DNA from: Spirochaetaceae bacterium
Lineage (GTDB): Bacteria > Spirochaetota > Spirochaetia > Treponematales > Breznakiellaceae
DNA: 5,041 nucleotides
Direction of reading: 5' to 3'
NCBI GenBank assembly: GCA_031273985.1
Contig: JAISQV010000176.1
Span: 1-5,041, forward strand
Part shown: positions 4,861 to 5,041 of the stretch, piece after piece
Layout: each line of letters starts with the position of its first letter
Position numbering within the stretch: the stretch's first letter is position 1
Program-made: the position numbers and the translations under genes
Notes under the pieces: generated by a model
Told to the model about the DNA's origin: nothing
Databases searched by the model: none
The model's input: only the letters and a program-made list of their open reading frames with translations

Positions 4861-4928
4861 GGGGTAGCCGGAGACCCCGGAGCCCGGCTTGCCGGGTGAG
4901 GAGGCTCCGGCGTAGGGGGCTTGGCCCC
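4861..4928. repeat. Nested hairpins D and E at the right end of the cluster
   Basis: CCGGAGCC (4877-4884) pairs exactly with GGCTCCGG (4903-4910), and inside it CCCGG (4883-4887) can instead pair with CCGGG (4892-4896) around CTTG. An alternative pairing joins GCCGGAG (4867-4873) to CTCCGGC (4905-4911), and GGGGT (4861-4865) can pair with ACCCC (4874-4878). A last small hairpin, GGGGC-TTG-GCCCC, occupies 4916-4928. Several mutually exclusive folds are possible, so the true structure is uncertain. The density of complementarity is well beyond that of the neighbouring genes. Confidence 0.6.
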
Positions 4929-4938
4929 ATATGCGTAC

Positions 4939-5041
4939 ACTTAAGCAGAGCTGAAAGAACACATCTGGGGAATCCTCTTGCGCTTCGAGTCGGCGCACAG
5001 GAGCGGCAGGCGGTGAAGACGGTTATACCAGGCGGAACACA
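4939..5041. other. Unassigned right edge of the window
   Basis: I recognise nothing in the last 100 or so bases. One plus-strand frame is open from 4752 to the window end, but it runs through the palindromes, has no convincing start or ribosome-binding site and shows no family motif. The stretch could be the leader of a gene or RNA, or part of the repeat region, continuing beyond the window. The whole interval 4531-5041 appears gene-free. Confidence 0.4.

Larger units (their letters stand above)
4689..4938. mobile_element. Possible small non-autonomous palindromic element bounded by TGCGTAC repeats
   Basis: The hairpin cluster is bracketed by identical 7-bp direct repeats TGCGTAC (4689-4695 and 4932-4938), as a target-site duplication would be. 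Just inside them, CGAGCCCCC (4695-4703) and GGGGGCTTG (4915-4923) are inverted at 8 of 9 positions. A further pair, TACGCATA (4659-4666) and TATGCGTA (4930-4937), is perfectly inverted and offers an alternative outer boundary. The interior has no convincing gene. Size of about 250 bp, terminal repeats and internal palindromes fit a MITE- or REP-like element, but short repeats of this length can arise by chance. Proof needs other copies in the genome. Confidence 0.35.

Noticed and set aside
4729..4899. 56-codon plus-strand ORF starting MSHVKITERVWG within the hairpin cluster
   Set aside because: It has a plausible ATG, but no good ribosome-binding site, and most of its codons are palindrome arms. 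It would be worth reviving only if other copies of the element keep the frame open.
4639..4998. 119-codon minus-strand frame (and a 61-codon one inside it) across the hairpin cluster
   Set aside because: The frame runs straight through the perfect palindromes and the direct repeats, has no visible ribosome-binding site and resembles no family. It is most simply a product of the GC-rich repeat.
4531..5041. CRISPR array or tRNA/rRNA gene in the gene-free end
   Set aside because: There are no regularly spaced identical repeats, no cloverleaf and no rRNA-like sequence. The repeats present are hairpins with different stems.

Overview
This is a GC-rich stretch of bacterial chromosome. It looks spirochaetal, and Treponema-like in particular. 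The order rpsT - HU - lnt matches the order I recall from Treponema pallidum (around TP0250-TP0252), and a bactofilin close by also fits a spirochaete. The assignment rests on recalled gene order and general protein character, not on a search.

Layout. Positions 1-255 hold the 3' end of a gene whose product ends in an MBG/Ig-like module, so it is probably an envelope or exported protein. A good sigma-70-type promoter (274-302) follows. It drives a 57-residue four-cysteine zinc-ribbon protein (336-509) and probably everything downstream: ribosomal protein S20 (579-854, TTG start), an HU-family nucleoid protein (868-1221), apolipoprotein N-acyltransferase Lnt (1218-2879), a REC-domain response regulator with no DNA-binding output (2899-3612), a bactofilin (3621-4040) and a stand-alone CinA C-terminal/PncC amidase (4033-4530). 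From rpsT to the amidase the genes are tightly packed: gaps of 8-19 nt, or overlaps of 4 and 8 nt. I see no terminator between them, so one polycistronic unit is likely. It combines housekeeping functions (ribosome, nucleoid, NAD salvage) with envelope functions (lipoprotein maturation, bactofilin scaffold) and one phospho-signalling protein.

Positions 4531-5041 contain no convincing gene and differ in character. First comes an AT-richer inverted repeat (about 4569-4646) with an internal GTCCGTG direct repeat. It is followed by a dense cluster of perfect hairpins (4773-4928). Two of these are adjacent, each with a 10-bp stem and the same 3-nt TGC loop. The cluster is bracketed by TGCGTAC direct repeats (4689-4695 and 4932-4938). 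It looks like a dispersed palindromic or non-autonomous element, or several nested ones. The last 100 bases are unassigned.

There is no clear new defence or mobile system here. The observations most worth following are the hairpin-cluster element, the small zinc-ribbon protein ahead of rpsT, the hairpin spanning the rpsT stop and the approach to the HU start, and the histidine-free response regulator beside a bactofilin.
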